Position numbers and translations under genes: made by a program
In this document: positions 61,501 through 64,000 of the stretch, one piece after another
How the letters are laid out: the number at the start of each line of letters is the position of its first letter
Position numbering within the stretch: the first letter of the stretch is position 1
From: Heloderma charlesbogerti
Lineage: Eukaryota; Chordata; Lepidosauria; Squamata; Helodermatidae
Assembly: GCA_026122225.1 (NCBI GenBank)
Contig: JANEZZ010001909.1
Span: forward strand, 930,001-994,000
Length of the DNA: 64,000 nt
Reading direction: 5' to 3'
The notes under the pieces: generated by a model
Database searches by the model: none
The model's input: only the letters and a program-made list of their open reading frames with translations
Told to the model about the DNA's origin: nothing

Positions 61501-62440
61501 AGAAAACTCCCTGGAAAAGACCCTGATGCTGGGAAAGACTGAAGGCAAAAGGAGAAGGGGACGGCAGAGGATGAGATGGCTAGATAGCATCACGGATGCA
61601 ATGAATATGAACTTGAGCACGCTCCGGGAGAGAACGCAGGACAGGAAGGCCTGGCGTGCTATGGTCCATGGGGTCACGAAGAGTCGGACACGACTGAACG
61701 ACTGAACAATGAGTCTTGGGGGATGGGGGACAAACGAGGCCTGCCTGTAATCTCCGTTATACACAGCTAAACACCATTACAAGGAAATAAGATTCTATAA
61801 AATACAATTGTATATAGCAATACACAAAGTCAATAGCAAAACAAAAGATAATATTAAACAGAGTACAGGGTTGCCTCCAATGATCAGACCATGCTGCCAC
61901 AGTCCATGCTCTCAGAGAGGGAATTTTAGGCGTCCTAGGTTTATAAATTAGAGCTGCTGACATTTTTGATGAAACTGAATTGTAGCTTCTCAGCTGCCAC
62001 AGCAAACAGGGTCACCGTATAGGTAACGTATGGTTGATTGTCAGCCAATAATTCCATCACCAAAACCCAGGTGGTGCCACTCGGGAGTAAAGGTATGTGT
62101 CATTCAGGATGGAAGGCACCTCAGTTTCACAGGATGCTTGTTATTATTTTAAACATGGCGCCTTGGGGATCCCTTCTGGGTCCAAGGCAGGTTGGAGAAT
62201 GGATAAACAAATGAACTGAAGCACAGCCCAGACAGCAAGGGAACAGAGAGAGAGACATGCATCTGCCTTGAGAATTAGAATCAAGGGGCAACCCCCTAAT
62301 TTCCCTCTTTGCCATCCCACCGCAGTGAAAAAATGCACTGCACTCACCTCTGTGGGGCTCAGTTGCTGGTCCCCCACATATGTTGCATTGAGGTGGTAGC
62401 TCGACTGGCCAATTGTGCTCATGTGAATAGTGTGGGTCAC
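51716..62440 (-). CDS. TOMM40L: TOMM40L (TOM40-like outer-membrane import channel), last 7 coding exons
   Basis: Paralogue of TOM40, the 19-strand beta-barrel pore through which precursor proteins cross the mitochondrial outer membrane. Exons in transcript order: 62440-62348, 58698-58597, 57554-57449, 55599-55477, 53496-53420, 53315-53213, 51855-51716. All junctions are GT-AG with matching phase, giving 744 nt (247 aa plus stop). Recognisable stretches are [73 protein letters not shown] and the C-terminal strand [10 protein letters not shown], all typical of TOM40 proteins. The N-terminal 60 or so residues (start codon, N-terminal helix, first strand) are not found up to 64,000, so those exons lie beyond the window or were missed. 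TOMM40L rather than TOMM40 is chosen because it converges on NR1I3, as in mammals. The introns hold a truncated BovB, SINEs and MITEs. Confidence 0.9.
52062..52098. repeat. (TG)18 microsatellite
   Basis: Uninterrupted TG run in the last TOMM40L intron (CA on the transcribed sense strand). Confidence 0.95.
52900..53080. mobile_element. CAACCCA/AACCAGG-type TIR element, diverged
   Basis: GGTTCAGACGTAACGATAAG ... GGCGTGAACCAGGCC with inner words GCAAGCCAGGATT, AAATCCTGGCTTG inverted. Resembles the elements at 3 and 20,790; ends 130 bp before a TOMM40L exon. Confidence 0.45.
53213..53315 (-). CDS. TOMM40L: TOMM40L exon
   Basis: Minus-strand acceptor CCCCTCCCAG, donor AGAG|GTGAGT. 34 codons plus one base: [20 protein letters not shown] then [14 protein letters not shown]. 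Confidence 0.95.
53420..53496 (-). CDS. TOMM40L: TOMM40L exon
   Basis: Minus-strand acceptor CGCCATAG, donor CAG|GTGAGT. Encodes [20 protein letters not shown] then HRANDQ. The stretch [10 protein letters not shown] is closer to TOMM40L than to TOMM40. Confidence 0.93.
53733..53832. mobile_element. Palindromic ACTCCCATC-type MITE
   Basis: GGCCCTCCAAATGGTGGTGG-ACTGCAACTCCCATCAGCCC then GGGATGATGGGAGCTTCAGC. Confidence 0.65.
53838..54240 (+). mobile_element. CR1 LINE 3' end, about 400 bp
   Basis: Long, well-preserved CR1 3' region: AATGGATAAAAGGAAGGACT, TGGAACTCACTGCCACAAGA, GGCTTTAAAAGGGAATTGG, TACACCAGTTCCTGGGG, CTAGACTAGATGGACCTTGG, ending TTATGTTCTTAA. Sense strand, opposite to TOMM40L. 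Confidence 0.85.
54245..55250. other. TOMM40L intron sequence without recognised repeats
   Basis: A GTGTAGTGTGCTTTTTGTGT-type imperfect tandem repeat lies at 54,530-54,590; nothing else identified. Confidence 0.45.
55288..55385. mobile_element. Palindromic ACTCCCATC-type MITE
   Basis: GTTTGGACTACAATTCCCAT and GGGAGTTGTCATTCAAAACA-TCTGGAGGGCGCCAGG. Confidence 0.75.
55477..55599 (-). CDS. TOMM40L: TOMM40L exon
   Basis: Minus-strand acceptor CTCTTTACAG, donor CACAG|GTCAGT. Completes an isoleucine codon, then [20 protein letters not shown] and [20 protein letters not shown], consecutive beta-strands of the barrel. Confidence 0.94.
55826..55942. mobile_element. Palindromic ACTCCCATC-type MITE
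   Basis: TTTTGGGCCTACAGCTCTCATCAGCC and GATGGGAGTTGTAGGCCCAAACATTTGGAGGGCCACAAG. Confidence 0.75.
56508..56640. mobile_element. Palindromic CAATCCTATGCATG-type MITE, complete
   Basis: Arms CACAATCCTGTGCATGTTTA-GTC...CTACAATTCCCAGCAT and ATGCTGGGAGTTGTAG-GAC...GTCTAAACATGCATACGATTG are near-perfect inverted copies around CCCCATGCTGGCTGGGGC. Adjoining fragments at 56,440 and 56,640-56,680 belong to the ACTCCCATC type (CACATCTGGCGGGCACCAG). Confidence 0.82.
57449..57554 (-). CDS. TOMM40L: TOMM40L exon
   Basis: Minus-strand acceptor TCTCTTCCAG, donor TCGA|GTGAGTG. 35 codons plus one base: [44 protein letters not shown] is a strong TOM40-family signature. Confidence 0.94.
57792..58027 (+). mobile_element. 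tRNA-derived SINE, full length, young
   Basis: Box A TGGTGTAGTGG, box B GGTTCTAGTCC, body and ATGCAATAAATAAATAAAC tail; almost the same as the copy at 43,005. Confidence 0.9.
58085..58205. mobile_element. Palindromic MITE centred on GTTAGTCATGACTAAC
   Basis: ACTGAAATGAATGGGACTCA-AGTTAGTCATGACTAACTGA-AGTCCCATTCATTTCAATGG: nearly perfect inverted arms, extending into CCTACTTATAC... / ...CTAAGTAGAAC. Confidence 0.85.
58421..58548. mobile_element. Palindromic ACTCCCATC-type MITE, complete
   Basis: TTCCCCAACCTGGTGCCCTC-CAGATATTTTGGATGGCAACTCCCATC and the inverted GATAATGGGAGTTGTAGTCC-AAAACATCTGGAGGGCGACAGGCTGGGGAA. Best full example of the commonest palindrome in the window. Confidence 0.85.
58556..58584. 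repeat. (CA)14 microsatellite next to a TOMM40L donor
   Basis: On the TOMM40L sense strand this is (TG)14 beginning about 12 nt after the donor at 58,596. Confidence 0.95.
58597..58698 (-). CDS. TOMM40L: TOMM40L exon
   Basis: Minus-strand acceptor CCCAATGCAG, donor CAG|GTAATG. 34 codons, phase 0: [20 protein letters not shown] then [15 protein letters not shown] (TG)n tract begins about 12 nt into the following intron. Confidence 0.92.
59053..61705 (+). pseudogene. BovB ORF fragment with one frameshift, copy 4
   Basis: Two open parts, to 59,940 and from 59,987 (frame continuous upstream) to 61,705. A single extra base near 59,938 (GACAAGTAAGGCC versus GACAAGAAGGCC) makes an immediate TAA. 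All RT motifs ([35 protein letters not shown]) and the endonuclease [10 protein letters not shown] are intact, so apart from truncation and one indel it is very young. Confidence 0.94.
59053..61707 (+). mobile_element. BovB (RTE) LINE, 5'-truncated; copy 4
   Basis: Starts within the endonuclease (AGAAGAAATGGAGTAGCAC) and ends GACTGAACGACTGAAC. Target duplication AATGAGTCTTG at 59,042-59,052 and 61,708-61,718, exact. It lies in a TOMM40L intron in antisense. Confidence 0.96.
62348..62440 (-). CDS. TOMM40L: TOMM40L exon (first in window)
   Basis: Minus-strand acceptor CTCTCTCCAG, donor GAG|GTGAGTG. 31 codons, phase 0 at both ends: [11 protein letters not shown], then [19 protein letters not shown]. 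Matches the TOM40 region after the N-terminal helix. Confidence 0.9.
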
Positions 62441-62929
62441 CTGGAGAGAGACAAACGCGTGGCAGCGTTAAGCAACTGGAGCAGAAGATCTGGAACAGAT
62501 GCCTTCCCCCTTGCTGGGGTGGGGCAGGAGAAAACATTTTTCTCCCTTTTGAGAAATGACTACAATGATGCGGCAGACAATGAGGGAAGAATCCAAACCT
62601 ACCAATTTGGGGGCTCTGGGACCTGCCAGGAGAGAGTTACCACCACCAATTCCAGCGTACCTCAAGGCTTTGTTCTGGCCAAATTGATGCACTGGCTGAG
62701 TTGGCATGGAGGCCTTCAAGACAGGAGGGCCTCCCGATGCCAACCCCTGATGCCTTTGTAATAAATTTATTTATAAACATACAGGTCAAGTGGGCATTAC
62801 CGAAGATGCAGAAACAAGCACAGAGGGAACAGTGCTAGCCCACTGAGTCAACAGCGTTGGCCCACCTAGGGAGCAATATGGATGGAAAGGCAAGATATAC
62901 ATGGTTTAAATAGAACATAGAAGGTTGCC

Positions 62930-63085
62930 CAGTGTCAGGTCAGACTATTTGTTCACCTAGTTCTGCACTCTTTTCTGATTGGCAGTGGCTCTCTGGGGGT
63001 CTCAGTTAAGGCGTCTTACCAAAGGATGCCAAGAATTGAACTTCTGACCCTCTGCATGCAAGCAGGTGCTGAACCATATAGCTAG
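62930..63085 (-). mobile_element. tRNA-Ala-derived SINE, diverged
   Basis: Minus-strand head GCTATATGGTTCAGCACCTG / CTTGCATGCAGAGGGTCAGAAG and body to AACATAGAAGG; old copy. Confidence 0.55.
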
Positions 63086-63138
63086 CAGACCTCCCAAGAA
63101 AGGATGCTGTTTTTTATCATTTGGCCAAGCTTATATAG

Positions 63139-63880
63139 CAGGGGTCCCCAACACGGTGCCCGCAGGTACCATGGTGCCCAGCTGGGACATCCAGCAGTGC
63201 CCTCTCTACTCCCTCACCCCTTAAAAAAATTTTTTTAAGAAAAACCTTGAAAAAATTAGGGCCTCGGGTTGACCTTCCTGTTCCCGCACCTGCTGCAGAT
63301 CAGCTGCTGGTGGGCAGGCAGAGAAGGAAAGAGTTCCTTTCAGGCCTTGCCCACACAGACCTTTCCCCTTTACACTCTCTCTCTCTCTCTCTCCCCACTT
63401 CCAGCCCCTAGCCTCACTATATCTCGCCCTTCCCCATCCCTAGCCTTCATCTTTCTCTCCGTTTCTAGCCTCTAGCCTTGCTCTCTCTCCCCGCTCTTTA
63501 CCATGCTGTTTCTTCCCCCTCCTAGCCTCTAGTCACTAGCTCTTTCTCTCCCCTCTACTCCTTTGCCTTGCTATTTCCTGCACCCCCCAGCCTTTCGCTT
63601 TGCTTTTTCTCTCCCCACCTCTTTACATCACTGTTTCTCCCCCACTAGCAGCTTGTAGCCTTGCTCTTTCTCTCCCCTCTACTTTGTGCTTCCCCCCCGC
63701 CCGCTACGCCCAAATGCTAGACTCACTATTTCTCTTCTCCCACCACTTTAGCTCATTTTTCACTACCAGGCCCCCGCAGCAGCCATTATGTGAACCATGG
63801 CAGCCATTTTGTGGCAGTGCCCACAGCAGTTTCTCAATTCCCAGATGTGCCCACAGGTCCAAAAAGGTTGGAGACCCCTG
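63139..63880 (+). mobile_element. hAT-like DNA element with exact 8-bp target duplication
   Basis: 742 bp from CAGGGGTCCCCAAC to GTTGGAGACCCCTG, flanked by TTATATAG on both sides (63,131-63,138 and 63,881-63,888). The interior is pyrimidine-rich with repeated 'agcc.ttgctctttctctcccc' words and no transposase, so it is non-autonomous. Shares termini and AGCCATTTTGTGGCAGTGCC with 34,410-34,711. Confidence 0.9.
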
Positions 63881-64000
63881 TTATATAGCTTCTGAAGTAG
63901 CAGCAAGGTCTCAAGCAGAGATCTTTCTGAGACCTGCTACCAGCCCTCTCTCTCTCTCTCAAAATCCCCCCCCCACACACACACAGTAACTGTCACTCTC

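Noticed and set aside
51716..62440. Assignment to TOMM40 rather than TOMM40L
   Set aside because: [19 protein letters not shown] and the convergent NR1I3 position favour TOMM40L; TOMM40 normally sits by APOE.
63370..63720. Pyrimidine-rich DNA as a promoter or CpG island of TOMM40L
   Set aside because: It is the interior of a transposon bounded by inverted ends and an 8-bp duplication, and it is CT-rich rather than CpG-rich.
62441..64000. Search for the N-terminal TOMM40L exons
   Set aside because: No frame on the minus strand resembles the TOM40 N-terminal helix with splice borders; these exons are probably beyond the window.

Overview
This is vertebrate nuclear DNA, most likely from a squamate reptile (lizard or snake). 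Two intron-rich, vertebrate-type genes lie in a dense field of interspersed repeats. The repeat content points to squamates: several BovB (RTE-clade) LINE copies, two of them with an uninterrupted ORF of about 1,046 codons, plus CR1 and L2 LINE remnants, tRNA-derived SINEs and many short inverted-repeat DNA elements (MITEs). Nothing suggests bacteria or virus: there are no operons, CRISPR arrays or phage genes.

Layout. Positions 1-20,100 show no gene. They hold a TIR element, a decayed L2 LINE split by a full-length but disabled BovB, hAT-like MITEs, a cluster of tRNA-Ala-derived SINEs, a CR1 fragment and a CR1 3'-end hairpin. From 20,457 to 47,626 (+) lie eight coding exons of a nuclear receptor of the NR1I group, best read as NR1I3 (CAR). 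Every exon has GT/AG borders and matching phases, and the joined CDS is 1,221 nt (406 aa). Two of its introns carry intact BovB copies: intron 24,421-31,896 has one in antisense, and intron 33,942-41,747 has one in sense, inserted in a minisatellite. From 62,440 down to 51,716 (-) lie the last seven coding exons of TOMM40L, a mitochondrial outer-membrane beta-barrel import-channel paralogue. About 60 N-terminal residues are missing and must be encoded by exons right of the window or not recognised. A 5'-truncated BovB sits in its 58,699-62,347 intron. The two genes converge tail to tail with 4.1 kb between stop codons, the same arrangement as NR1I3-TOMM40L in mammals, and this synteny supports both names.

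The two genes have separate jobs, xenobiotic-sensing transcription factor and mitochondrial protein import, and are linked only by conserved position. The most interesting material is in (a) the young, probably mobilisation-competent BovB copies with readable target-site duplications, (b) nested insertions that give a relative chronology, (c) the 80/68-bp composite minisatellite hit twice by BovB, (d) many palindromic MITE families, and (e) splice-site details: an NAGNAG acceptor, a decoy acceptor 15 nt upstream of NR1I3 exon 8, and a (TG)n tract just after a TOMM40L donor. I found no convincing new protein-coding system.
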